In this document: in pieces, positions 18,464 through 26,332 of the stretch
Position numbering within the stretch: the stretch's first letter is position 1
Layout of the letters: every line of letters begins with the position of its first letter
NCBI GenBank assembly: GCA_963764315.1
Contig: CAVXSB010000002.1
Coordinates: 124,001-188,000 of the forward strand
DNA from: DATLWN01 sp963764315
GTDB taxonomy: Bacteria; Pseudomonadota; Zetaproteobacteria; Mariprofundales; Mariprofundaceae
Length of the DNA: 64,000 nucleotides
Reading direction: 5' to 3'
The notes under the pieces: generated by a model
The model's database searches: none
Told to the model about the DNA's origin: nothing
What the model saw: only the letters and a program-made list of their open reading frames with translations
Position numbers and translations under genes: made by a program

Positions 18464-18685
18464 ATGAGCGGCGATGTGGGCAATCCTGGGGCGGCCAGTC
18501 TTCTCAAGAACAAGGTGAGTCACGCCAGTTCTACCCAACATACCCTTGTGGCTCCTGTCGTGATCGACTCCTCTCCTGCCACGGGCGACGCGGTCTTCGA
18601 TTGGAGCATTGCTTTGGGCATCATCATCGTGGTCATGTTTTACGCTACAAGCTTCTTGTTCTTCAAAGAAAAGGACAGTGAATAA
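18464..18685 (+). CDS. 73-residue single-pass membrane protein, unknown
   Basis: A small protein with a Ser/Thr-rich polar N-terminal half and one hydrophobic helix near residues 47-67 (WSIALGIIIVVMFYATSFLFF). It ends in a charged tail, KEKDSE. ATG 18464 is preceded by GGGAGGG at good spacing and by a promoter with perfect TATAAT. No family is recognised. It is 31 bases upstream of the GDCCVxC gene and probably shares its transcript. The base composition is lower in GC than the surrounding genes. Confidence 0.6.
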   Translation: MSGDVGNPGAASLLKNKVSHASSTQHTLVAPVVIDSSPATGDAVFDWSIALGIIIVVMFYATSFLFFKEKDSE

Positions 18686-18716
18686 TCCCATTTGAGACGC
18701 CGGATAGGACACAGGG

Positions 18717-18938
18717 ATGAGCATGACGGAAGCCTTCATCGCTGAATCGACGCTCACCTGCCCGGAATGCGGTCACAGCAAGCGGGAAACCATACCGACG
18801 GATGCATGCCAGTGGTTCTATGAATGCGAAGCCTGTCATGCCGTTCTTAAGCCCAAGCCGGGCGACTGTTGCGTTTACTGCTCCTACGGGGATGTACCTT
18901 GCCCATCTGTGCAGCGGGGCAATGCCTGTTGTGAATAA
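18717..18938 (+). CDS. GDCCVxC domain-containing protein (Cys form of a (seleno)protein family)
   Basis: A 73-residue Cys-rich protein with the hallmark GDCCVYCSYGD and the preceding TLTCPECGHSK, PTDACQWFYECEACHAVLKPK. Ten or more cysteines in C-x-x-C pairs suggest a zinc-ribbon or thiol-metal fold. Members of this family are often found near mercury-resistance genes, and some have selenocysteine in the GDxCV motif; here both positions are Cys. No mer gene is visible in the window. A role in binding soft metals is inference. Start ATG 18717 follows ACAGGG. Confidence 0.8.
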   Translation: MSMTEAFIAESTLTCPECGHSKRETIPTDACQWFYECEACHAVLKPKPGDCCVYCSYGDVPCPSVQRGNACCE

Positions 18939-19089
18939 TGGAAGGATGAATAAGCCCTTCTGGCCGGCAGCGGGCGACAAATGTGCATTGCCAAGTGTTG
19001 GCGGTCATGATTGGGTTGGTCCGACTTGAGCTACGTTGGGAACTGACCGCCCGCAGGTGGTTGGCCGGACAGGATGGGAGGGGTTTACA

Positions 19090-19707
19090 TTGAAGAAAAT
19101 CGCATGGTTGTTTGTTGTATGTATCGCCTTTGCCGGTTGCTCGAAAGCGCCGGGGAGCAAGGAAACAGGTTTTAAGGGCATGCCGTGGGGCGCCGATGTG
19201 GCGACCGTGGCGAAAACGCTGAAGGTGGCGCCGAATACCACGGACGCCGATTCGCTGTTTGCCGGCTATTACCAGAGCACGGCACCGAGGCAGGGTGTGT
19301 TGATGGAGAAGGGCTTCGCCAAGTTCCTGACCGGCAAGAGCGGGGCGAACCTGGACGGGATTGTGGCGCTGAAGGGCATGAGCTTGCTGGACGGCGGCAA
19401 GGACGGGTACAGCCTGTTCTTCAACGGCAAATTCGGCATGAATCTGCGCCCGATACCGGCGACGGAGTTCCAGGCCGATCACGCCAAGCTGATGAAGCGC
19501 TACGGGGTGATCGACAAGAAGGTCGAGTACCAGGCCAACGAATACGAGTCCGCGTATTTCATCCAATGGCACGATGCGGACGGCGTCATCCTGCTGGCGA
19601 AGGAGGTCTATATGCCGGGCTCCACGCCTCGGACGACGACGGCCGCCCAGATCATCCACATGGACAAGGGCGTGTTCGATACCATCTCCGGCGAGCTGTC
19701 GAGATAG
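19090..19707 (+). CDS. predicted lipoprotein, unknown function (TTG start)
   Basis: A 205-residue protein with a lipoprotein signal: basic KK, hydrophobic WLFVVCIAFAG, and the lipobox Cys in FAGCSK. TTG 19090 is chosen because GGGAGGGG lies 6 bases upstream and because the signal peptide begins there. An open frame with an ATG at 19036 exists upstream, but it would bury the signal. The mature part (KGMPWGADVATVAKTL, then a mixed alpha/beta region) has no family I know. It is probably anchored in a membrane facing the periplasm. Confidence 0.65.
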   Translation: MKKIAWLFVVCIAFAGCSKAPGSKETGFKGMPWGADVATVAKTLKVAPNTTDADSLFAGYYQSTAPRQGVLMEKGFAKFLTGKSGANLDGIVALKGMSLLDGGKDGYSLFFNGKFGMNLRPIPATEFQADHAKLMKRYGVIDKKVEYQANEYESAYFIQWHDADGVILLAKEVYMPGSTPRTTTAAQIIHMDKGVFDTISGELSR

Positions 19708-19831
19708 CATTGATACGCGCCCGCAAGCCTCTGATACGGAAGAGAATCCGGAGATTTGACCGACGCCGGGCCACGCCGCATGCTGGATGCTCGCGCATTG
19801 CCGGATCGGCAATGGCGACGGAGTTGTGCGC

Positions 19832-20698
19832 ATGAAGAAGCTTCTGTCGATTGGGATTTTGCTGACCACATTGCTGGCCGCCACGGCGTTTTCCGGCACG
19901 GCCGGGGCCACCGGCATATCCGATGCCTCCCTGGCCAAGCTGCTGCAGCTTTCCGGTATCCACGACATGGTGGCGCAATTCCCCAATCTCTTGCGCATGC
20001 GCATGGCGCAGGCCCGGCAGCGCGACCGGTTCGCCCACAGCCAGCCTTCCATGTCCGATGAGGAGTATCGGGAACTGGAAAACACCATGCTCGATGCCTT
20101 CAAGCCCGCGGGCATTCTCCGGGCCATCGGCAAAGAGGTGCGACAATCCGTCTCCGAGGAAGATGCCGCGAAGATGCTGGCCTGGTACGACTCCGACCTG
20201 GGTCGGAAGATCGACAGGGCCGAGCAGGACAGCTCCACGCCTGCGGCCATGCGGGACATGGCCGCACAGGCGCACCGGCTGCTGGCCGACAAGCCGCGCG
20301 TGCTCTATGCCGTGAAGCTCGACAAGCTGCTGCACATGACGGACATGAGCATGCGCTTCCAGGTCAATGCCGCGGTGGCCATGTTCGTGGCCTTCTCGAC
20401 CAAGAAGAACGCGCACCGGCCGGCCAACCTCAGGGCATTCAAGAAAAGGATCGCCGCCAGCCTGCAGAGGCAGAGGCCGAGGATCAGGCGCTCGGTGATC
20501 GTATCCACGGTTTATACCTACAGGAACATCGATATGAAGGCCCTGGAGGAGTACCGCGCCTTCCTGAATTCACCGCCCGCCTTGCGCCTCAACCGGGCAT
20601 TGATGCACGGCATGGACACGGGCATGGATCAGGCGACGGCGCGCATGGCCCGGTCGGTGGAGAGCCTGTTCAAGCAGCAACATCTGCAGCGAATCTGA
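19832..20698 (+). CDS. exported protein with DUF2059-like region
   Basis: A 288-residue protein starting MKKLLSIGILL with a signal peptide cleaved near FSGTAGA. Residues around 55-120 (RELENTMLDAFKPAG ... EEDAAKMLAWYDSDLGRKI) resemble DUF2059, a helical periplasmic domain of unknown role ending in a Y-x-S-x-x-G-R-K-like motif. A second similar piece occurs near the C-terminus (DMKALEEYRAFLNSP), so the protein may hold two repeats. Start ATG 19832 is chosen for the signal peptide. The 3' end overlaps the convergent next gene by 29 bases. Confidence 0.65.
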   Translation: MKKLLSIGILLTTLLAATAFSGTAGATGISDASLAKLLQLSGIHDMVAQFPNLLRMRMAQARQRDRFAHSQPSMSDEEYRELENTMLDAFKPAGILRAIGKEVRQSVSEEDAAKMLAWYDSDLGRKIDRAEQDSSTPAAMRDMAAQAHRLLADKPRVLYAVKLDKLLHMTDMSMRFQVNAAVAMFVAFSTKKNAHRPANLRAFKKRIAASLQRQRPRIRRSVIVSTVYTYRNIDMKALEEYRAFLNSPPALRLNRALMHGMDTGMDQATARMARSVESLFKQQHLQRI

Positions 20699-21236
20699 TC
20701 GGCTCAGGCTGCGCGGCCGGCCGCTCGTCCCGCTCGATCGGGCCGATGCCTGCAAAGAACACGTGTTCCAGGAAATGCTTCCAGCCGGCGAAATCGCGAT
20801 ACCGCATGGCCAGCTCGAACGGCAGCATGATTTCGATCCAGAAGCGGTCGGCGGATTCCTTCATCAGGGCGTGCCCGCCGACCTCGTCGGCGCGCTCACT
20901 GACCTGCGCATGGATCTGCCGCGATGCCCGCTCCGCGTGTGCGCGGCCCGGCACCGCCTCATTGGCGGCGTGCCCCTGCCGGTAGCGAATCTCGATGACG
21001 GGTGCCGCCCATTTGCGATCTTGGTACAGCACGGAGAAGCTGAGCCAGGCCTCCGATCCGCTGTCGCCGACGGCGATCTGGTCGGTGGCGATATAGCGGG
21101 CCTCGGCCTCGGTCAGGGGATAGAAGAAGCCTTCGAACTCCCCGAAGGCCAGCCCGAGCCGTTCCATGGTACTGGCGCCGACAAATCCCGCATTCTCGCA
21201 GCAGCCGTTGGTCAGGTAGAAATGCTCGTTGTGCAT
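20670..21236 (-). CDS. hypothetical protein, 188 residues
   Basis: A soluble protein of unknown function. It begins MHNEHFYLTNGCCENAG and contains FYPLTEAEARYIATDQ and FWIEIMLPFELAMRYRD. It has no signal peptide or membrane helix. The start at 21236 is supported by GGAGGTG just upstream on the minus strand. The last 29 bases overlap the convergent DUF2059-like gene. I recognise no family, and its reality rests on good coding length and the ribosome site. Confidence 0.6.
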   Translation of the reverse strand: MHNEHFYLTNGCCENAGFVGASTMERLGLAFGEFEGFFYPLTEAEARYIATDQIAVGDSGSEAWLSFSVLYQDRKWAAPVIEIRYRQGHAANEAVPGRAHAERASRQIHAQVSERADEVGGHALMKESADRFWIEIMLPFELAMRYRDFAGWKHFLEHVFFAGIGPIERDERPAAQPEPIRFAADVAA

Positions 21237-21364
21237 GGTGCACCTCCTACGCCCCGTCATGTTTATTTATCGCGGGCAAGCGCCATGACCTTAGCTAGAA
21301 TGGGAGCTGGGCCACGAACGCCCCCGGCCACTTGGGCGGCTGGGGCGATGAACCAGGAGGATGG

Positions 21365-22354
21365 ATGCGGGGCATATTGATCGAGAAGGACGAGGGCGGG
21401 TACCGGGCCGAACTGCGCGAGATCGACGAGGCGCGGCTGCCCGAGGGCGATGTGCGCGTGCGCGTCGACTACAGCTCGCTGAACTACAAGGACGCCCTGG
21501 CGATCAGCGGCGGGGCGCCGGTGGTGCGCAGCTTCCCGATGGTGCCGGGCATCGACCTGGCCGGCGTGGTGGAGATGAGTCGCAACCCGAACTTCAGGCC
21601 CGGCGATAGGGTGCTCGTCAACGGCTGGGGGGTTGGCGAGCGGCACTGGGGCGGCCTGGCCGAGAAGGCGAGTCTGGACGGCGCATGGTTGATGTCGCTG
21701 CCGTTGGGGATGACGGCGCGCCAGGCCATGATCGTCGGTACCGCCGGCTATACGGCGATGCTCTGCATCATGGCGCTCGAGAGGCACGGCATCACGCCCG
21801 ATAGCGGGGAGGTGCTGGTGACGGGGGCGGGCGGCGGCGTCGGCGGCTTCGCCATCCGGCTCCTGTCGCGCCTGGGCTACCGCGTCATCGCCGCCACCGG
21901 CCGCATGGATCAGGAGGCGTATCTGATGGGTATCGGCGCGGCCGGCATCATCGATCGGCATACGCTGTCCGGGCCCGGCAAGCCCCTGGCGGCGGAGCGC
22001 TGGGCCGGGGCCGTCGATACCCTGGGCAGCCATACGCTGGCCAATGTCTGTGCCGCCATGCGCTACGGGGGTACCGTCGCCGCCTGCGGCCTGGCCCAGG
22101 GCATGGATCTTCCGGCCACCGTGGCTCCGTTCATCCTCAGGGGCGTGACGTTGGCCGGCATCGACAGCGTCATGCGACCATTGGCCGACCGCATCGAGGC
22201 CTGGCACAGGCTGGCGGGGCTTCTGGAAGCGGACGACTACGCATCGATCGGCGACGAGATCGGGCTGGACGAGGTGATTCCCGCCGCCCGGGAACTCCTG
22301 GCCGGACAGGTGCGCGGACGCCTTGCCGTGCGCATCGACGGGGGCGCTTCCTAG
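21365..22354 (+). CDS. YhdH/AcuI-type NADPH-dependent quinone oxidoreductase (acryloyl-CoA reductase family)
   Basis: A 329-residue medium-chain dehydrogenase/reductase without zinc ligands. Motifs are VDYSSLNYKDALAISG, VPGIDLAGVV, GDRVLVNGWGVGE, GTAGYTAMLCIMALE, the NADP-binding VTGAGGGVGGFAI, and AACGLAQGMDLPATVAPFILRGV, all typical of the YhdH/AcuI branch. AcuI reduces acryloyl-CoA to propionyl-CoA; the branch also contains enzymes of unproven substrate. Start ATG 21365 is preceded by AGGAGGATG. It stands alone. Confidence 0.88.
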   Translation: MRGILIEKDEGGYRAELREIDEARLPEGDVRVRVDYSSLNYKDALAISGGAPVVRSFPMVPGIDLAGVVEMSRNPNFRPGDRVLVNGWGVGERHWGGLAEKASLDGAWLMSLPLGMTARQAMIVGTAGYTAMLCIMALERHGITPDSGEVLVTGAGGGVGGFAIRLLSRLGYRVIAATGRMDQEAYLMGIGAAGIIDRHTLSGPGKPLAAERWAGAVDTLGSHTLANVCAAMRYGGTVAACGLAQGMDLPATVAPFILRGVTLAGIDSVMRPLADRIEAWHRLAGLLEADDYASIGDEIGLDEVIPAARELLAGQVRGRLAVRIDGGAS

Positions 22355-22402
22355 TCGTTTGGCTATATTGCTAGATATCGATATTCCCCTATCCTTTTCA
22401 GC

Positions 22403-23017
22403 ATGAGAGTCCTGATTGCCGATGATCATGCATTGCATCGAGAATTGATCCGCAGTCTTCTGGAAACGCAATATCCCGAGGCCGAATTCATCGAGGCGGA
22501 GGATTTTGAGGCGACCATAAGCAAATGTGGCGAATATCACCCATCGATGATTATCCTCGATATATCCATGCCCGGCACCACGGGCCTGTCCGGTGTCATC
22601 GACATCATTGCCCGGAATCGCGCTTCCAAGATCCTGATCTGCTCCTCGACCGAGAATCCCATCCTGATCAAGACCCTGCTGTCGATCGGAGCCGACGGTT
22701 TCGTACCCAAATCCCTGCCGGCCAGCGAGTTCCTGCGCGGCGTCGCGCGCGTCGTCAACCAGGGGCGCTACGAGCCGGCGCAGGCCAATCGGGCCGCATC
22801 CACGCAGTTCTCCCCCCGCCAGTTGCAGGTGCTGGGTATGCTGTGTTCCGGCATGGCGAACAAGGAGATCGCCAGTCAGCTCGGCATTTCCATCCATGCC
22901 GTGAAGATCCACGTCAGCGCCATCCTCGGCATCCTTGGCGTGAGCAATCGCCAGCAGATCGCCTCCGAATGCGGGCTGTTCATTTCCCGTATCCCTTCGG
23001 AGCCAAAGGCCCCTTAG
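22403..23017 (+). CDS. orphan response regulator, REC-LuxR (NarL/FixJ family)
   Basis: A 204-residue DNA-binding regulator. The receiver domain has the acidic pair D7-D8, the phosphoacceptor D53 (IILDISMPG), and K103 (FVPKS). The C-terminal LuxR-type helix-turn-helix is FSPRQLQVLGMLCSGMANKE ... AVKIHVSAIL. No kinase is adjacent. The two PAS-histidine kinases about 6-8 kb downstream are possible partners, which is inference. The 48-base upstream gap has a perfect 10-base palindrome ATATCGATAT just before the start region. Confidence 0.88.
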   Translation: MRVLIADDHALHRELIRSLLETQYPEAEFIEAEDFEATISKCGEYHPSMIILDISMPGTTGLSGVIDIIARNRASKILICSSTENPILIKTLLSIGADGFVPKSLPASEFLRGVARVVNQGRYEPAQANRAASTQFSPRQLQVLGMLCSGMANKEIASQLGISIHAVKIHVSAILGILGVSNRQQIASECGLFISRIPSEPKAP

Positions 23018-23126
23018 GCGCCGCCCCCGCAGACTCATACAGGCATGCCCCCTGGCAATTGCGCCGGGAGACGGGCTTTCCTACACTGAAGAAAACGGCC
23101 GATCCCGCACCGCGTGGAGGTGAACG

Positions 23127-23885
23127 ATGAAGAAGGCTTTGATTGCACTGGGCACGTTGATGGTGATCGTCATCGTGGCGTTCTTCTTCGTGTGGAAGAA
23201 CCTCGACAGCATCGTCAAGACGGCGATCGAGACCTACGGCTCGGAGGCGACGAAGACGGCCGTGCACGTGGGCTCCGTCAAGCTGGATCTGAAGCAGGGC
23301 CAGGCGACGATCACGGATCTCAGCGTGGCCAACCCCAAGGGCTTCACCGACCCGCATATCTTCGAACTGGGCCGCATCAGCACCCGGGTCGACATCGCTT
23401 CGATCAACAAGAACCCCATCGTCATCGACGAGATTCACATCAGCGCCCCGACCGTGGTCTACGAGATCAACCGCTCCGGCGTATCCAATGTCGAGGTGCT
23501 GAAGAAAAACCTCGGCATGGGCGGTGGCAGCGCGGCGGGATCCTCCTCCGGCAGTTCCTCCGACAATGGGCGCAAGATGATCATCCGCAAAATCATCGTC
23601 GACGGCAGTTCGGCGAAGGTGCGCATCGCCGCCCTGAATCAGGAGCAGAGCGTGTCTCTGCCCAGGATCGTCATGACCGATGTCGGGGCGAAGCGCGGGG
23701 GGGCTACCGCGGCCGAGGTGGCCAGACAGCTGTCCGACACGCTGCTGACCAACGTCAAGGCCTCGGTGGCCAAGATCGGCGTGGACAAGTATCTCGGCAA
23801 GTCGGCCGATGCCGTCAAGGCACAGATGCAGAAGAAGGTCGGAGGTGCTGCCGGCGACATGCTGAAGGGTCTGCTCGGCAAGTAA
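23127..23885 (+). CDS. AsmA/DUF748-like membrane-anchored protein
   Basis: A 252-residue protein with one N-terminal membrane anchor (ALIALGTLMVIVIVAFFFVW) and a periplasmic part. That part begins like AsmA/DUF748 proteins: VGSVKLDLKQGQATITDLSVANPKGF, then IDEIHISAPTVVYEI. A Gly/Ser-rich linker (GGGSAAGSSSGSSS) separates it from a second beta-rich repeat (IIRKIIVDGSSAKVRI). Relatives contribute to outer-membrane lipid transport or biogenesis, but this short form has no assigned job. Start ATG 23127 follows GGAGG. Confidence 0.7.
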   Translation: MKKALIALGTLMVIVIVAFFFVWKNLDSIVKTAIETYGSEATKTAVHVGSVKLDLKQGQATITDLSVANPKGFTDPHIFELGRISTRVDIASINKNPIVIDEIHISAPTVVYEINRSGVSNVEVLKKNLGMGGGSAAGSSSGSSSDNGRKMIIRKIIVDGSSAKVRIAALNQEQSVSLPRIVMTDVGAKRGGATAAEVARQLSDTLLTNVKASVAKIGVDKYLGKSADAVKAQMQKKVGGAAGDMLKGLLGK

Positions 23886-24041
23886 ACGCGATCGCCCGGG
23901 GTGGGTTGAGGGCTTGGCTTGTCGTCGCCATGAAAGAAAAAAGGCCCCGAAACCGGCCGCCGGCACCGATGACGTGGCTATAATGCCCGGAAAGGCGGCA
24001 TGCGCCGACGGCGCATGGCTTATCCGCCGAGGGGTCAGACG

Positions 24042-24304
24042 ATGCCCATGCCTATGCGAGGGGTGCTGCATGCACCCACCACGGCCTGCCGAAGAAACAT
24101 CTCGCGGCCCTGCAGCACTGGCTGCCGGCATTCGGCGCCGAGGTCCTGCTGCTCGCCGCCTTCCTGTCCTGGATCGGGTACCGCGACACCGGGCTCCACG
24201 GCCTTGCCGTCATCTATGCCTGGGTCGTCTACGGCCTGATCGCCCTGGGCCTGCTGTATCTGTGGATCGGCTCGGCGCCGGATGAGGGTGCCAAGCGCTC
24301 GTGA
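24042..24304 (+). pseudogene. broken small two-pass membrane protein gene
   Basis: The frame ending at TGA 24302-24304 encodes a convincing membrane protein tail: HHGLPKKHLAALQHWLPAFG, then two hydrophobic helices (EVLLLAAFLSWIGY and LAVIYAWVVYGLIALGLLYLW) and a polar end. That frame has no ATG, GTG or TTG start upstream of the helices. A plausible start (MPMPMRGVLHA from 24042, preceded by GAGGGG) is in another frame. A 2-base insertion near 24072-24082 would join them. A TATAAT lies at 23979-23984. It could also be a real gene with a rare CTG start. The rest of 23886-24431 shows nothing else. Confidence 0.4.
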
Positions 24305-24431
24305 ACGCGCCGTTGGGCGAGGCCTACCCAAAGCGGTGGCATCGTTGCAAGCGTCCGGACGGCTGTTAGGGTGGGACTCTCAATCACCATGCCGGGCTGG
24401 CCCGGCATCCCCCTTTCAGGAGCTTCCATTC

Positions 24432-24995
24432 ATGCAAACATCTTCATTCCGTAGTCTGCTGTATCCCCTGTGTGCGGCGATCTTCGCCCTGGCCACCCCG
24501 GCGATGGCGCAGCCCGCCGGGAAGCCGGCCGCGGCGCAGCCGTCGGCCGCCGCCGTGCATCAATTGCAGGAAAAGGCGCAGAAAATCGGCACGGAGCTCG
24601 GCGCCATCGAGCGCAAGGCCATCGCCGGCAGCCCCAAGCTGCAGGCGAAGCGTCAGAAGTTCTCCGCCCATATGCTCAAGGTCATGAAGACCCTCGGCTA
24701 CGATCCCGAGGGCGACAGCAAGCGCCTGGCCGCGATCAAGGGTAAGGTGCTCAGCGGTAAGCTGAAGGCGGATGAGCGTGAGGCACAGATCAAGGAATTT
24801 CGTCGTATCCGCATGCACATGATGCAGGGGCAGGTCGCCGCCATGCAGGACAAGGGCCTGATGAAGGAAAGCAAGCAGCTGAATGCGGCCACGATGCTGG
24901 CCATGAAAAAGCAGGATCCGCACACCGAGGACCTGATCAAGCAGTTCAACGCCATCAGAGCCAAGCTCCGGCACCTGGAGGCCTCGCACCACTAG
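24432..24995 (+). CDS. exported helical protein, unknown function
   Basis: A 187-residue protein with a signal peptide (LLYPLCAAIFALATPAMA) cleaved before QPAGKP. The mature part is short, Lys-rich and probably all helical (VHQLQEKAQKIGTELGAIE, HMMQGQVAAMQDKGLM). ATG 24432 is preferred since AGGAG precedes it; the open frame upstream lacks signal-peptide sense. No family recognised. A periplasmic location is inferred. It is followed at once by a GC-rich hairpin. Confidence 0.65.
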   Translation: MQTSSFRSLLYPLCAAIFALATPAMAQPAGKPAAAQPSAAAVHQLQEKAQKIGTELGAIERKAIAGSPKLQAKRQKFSAHMLKVMKTLGYDPEGDSKRLAAIKGKVLSGKLKADEREAQIKEFRRIRMHMMQGQVAAMQDKGLMKESKQLNAATMLAMKKQDPHTEDLIKQFNAIRAKLRHLEASHH

Positions 24996-25019
24996 ACCGC
25001 GGCCACGAGGGCCGCGGTC
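24995..25019. terminator. GC-rich hairpin between convergent genes
   Basis: GACCGCGGCC (24995-25004) and GGCCGCGGTC (25010-25019) form a perfect 10-bp stem with a 5-base loop. It lies exactly between two convergent stops. There is no T run, so it would be a weak intrinsic terminator or a stabilising 3' end for both transcripts. Confidence 0.5.
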
Positions 25020-25028
25020 CGGCGGCGC

Positions 25029-25535
25029 TTAGTGGGCCCGGTATAGCGCGCTGTTCCGGTACAGCTCGAACAGATCGTCCGAGGACAGTGGCGCGTGTTG
25101 CGCTCTGTCTTCCTCGGCCTGGCGCAGCGGTACGTATAGCGCTTCAGCCTTGCTGACCTGATCGGCGCTCGGCTTGCGCCATGTCGACAGATAGCCGATG
25201 ACGCGGCCGTCGGGGCCATATTGCGGGGAGATGTTGGTATCCACCCAGTAGTGATCGCCGTTCTTGCAGCGGTACTTGACCATGGCGTGCCATACATGCC
25301 CATGGTCCACTACGTCATGCATCCAGGCATCGGCCGTGCGCGGCATGTCCGGGTGATGCATGATATCCTGCGGGCTGCCAAGCAGCTCATCCTCGGAAAA
25401 GCCCGAGATGCGGCAGAGTGGTCTGTTCGCATAGGTGATCGTGCCGTTGAGGTCTGATTTCGAGCAGATGAGCTCGTCGTCCCTCAGGTCGTGGTTATTC
25501 CGCTGGGTGACCAGCGTATCGATGTGCATTTCCAT
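25029..25535 (-). CDS. stand-alone Aer-type PAS protein, copy 1
   Basis: A 168-residue protein consisting of one PAS domain and a short tail. It matches the N-terminal PAS of the aerotaxis receptor Aer: RDDELICSKSDLNGTITYAN, CRISGFSEDELLGS, MHHPDMPRTA, and the diagnostic YRCKNGDHYWV. Aer binds FAD in this domain. Here the HAMP and methyl-accepting domains are absent. The tail ends LFELYRNSALYRAH, a motif shared by all three copies in the window. The start at 25535 is preceded by AGGGGGT. No kinase follows this copy. A soluble redox- or oxygen-sensing partner protein is inferred. Confidence 0.8.
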   Translation of the reverse strand: MEMHIDTLVTQRNNHDLRDDELICSKSDLNGTITYANRPLCRISGFSEDELLGSPQDIMHHPDMPRTADAWMHDVVDHGHVWHAMVKYRCKNGDHYWVDTNISPQYGPDGRVIGYLSTWRKPSADQVSKAEALYVPLRQAEEDRAQHAPLSSDDLFELYRNSALYRAH

Positions 25536-25571
25536 GTGCGTACCCCCTTGTTGAAGGAATGCAACCTTGAA

Positions 25572-25613
25572 AAGCATTGGCTATGCCATATATGCAAACA
25601 TTCGAATTTAATG
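25572..25613 (-). promoter_or_regulatory. conserved 42-bp upstream element of PAS copy 1
   Basis: This segment, 36 bases upstream of the copy 1 start, matches 29890-29931 (40 bases upstream of the copy 2 start) at 33 of 42 positions by hand alignment without gaps. Its core is a dyad, TTGGC-TAT-GCCAT here and ATGGC-TAT-GCCAT in the other copy. It is probably a shared promoter/operator. The remainder of the 25536-25745 gap is AT-rich and has no gene. Confidence 0.5.
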
Positions 25614-25745
25614 ATTATTTTTGCATTCGTGTCCGTCATGTGTCGGCGAATTGTGCACGATATGCCTATATATTCATCGATGATATCCCGGCAATCTGGA
25701 GGTCCCGCACCATGCCTGCTCTGTGAAGGGCCTCGTGTCCGCGTC

Positions 25746-26231
25746 CTATCGCCCGCTCAGGTGTCGGGTCAGGAAGCGGTCGAGCTGGTTGGCGAAGGCG
25801 GTGCGGTCGGTATGGCTAAAGGCGGCGGGGCCGCCGGTCAGGGTGCCCGCACCCCTGAGGCCGTCCATGAAGTTGCGCATCGATAGCGCCGCCTTTACGT
25901 TCTCTATCGTGTAAAAGGTGCCCCTGGGATTCAGGGCGTAGCCGCCCGCCTCGATGACATCGGCGGCCAGCGGGATGTCGGCGGTGATGGCGAGATCGCC
26001 CGGCTGTATGCGGCGCGCGATTTCGTGGTCGGCAACATCGAAGCCGGCTCCGACCTTCAGGAAATGCAGGAATTCGGAGCGGGGGAGCGTCAGGTTCGAA
26101 TTGGCTACGAAGGTGGTCTTCACCTGCACGCGCCTGGCGGCGCGATAGATGATCTCCTTCACCGCCCTCGGGCAGGCATCGGCATCGACCCAGAGCTGCA
26201 TGCCGCGTCTTTTTTCTTCATTGCTGAACAT
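25746..26231 (-). CDS. YaiI/YqxD family protein (DUF188)
   Basis: A small PIN/NYN-like fold protein of unknown role. It shows the family signature LWVDADACPRAVKEIIYRAA, FVANSNLTLP, GFDVADHEIARRI, ITADIPLAADVIEAGG and LNPRGTFYTIENV. The acidic residues D-x-D and TADIPLA resemble a nuclease-type metal site, though no activity is established to my knowledge. Homology suggests a start at 26201 (MQLWVDADACP); the longer start at 26231 adds ten residues. Usual length is about 150, so either fits. Confidence 0.88.
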   Translation of the reverse strand: MFSNEEKRRGMQLWVDADACPRAVKEIIYRAARRVQVKTTFVANSNLTLPRSEFLHFLKVGAGFDVADHEIARRIQPGDLAITADIPLAADVIEAGGYALNPRGTFYTIENVKAALSMRNFMDGLRGAGTLTGGPAAFSHTDRTAFANQLDRFLTRHLSGR

Positions 26232-26332
26232 TTAGCGCCCCATTCTCATCAATTGCCGCATGATGGCAAACCCCCATGTTTCCGGGCCGGGCTTGATTCG
26301 CGGGCCGCTCTGCCTATGGTGAACAACATCCC

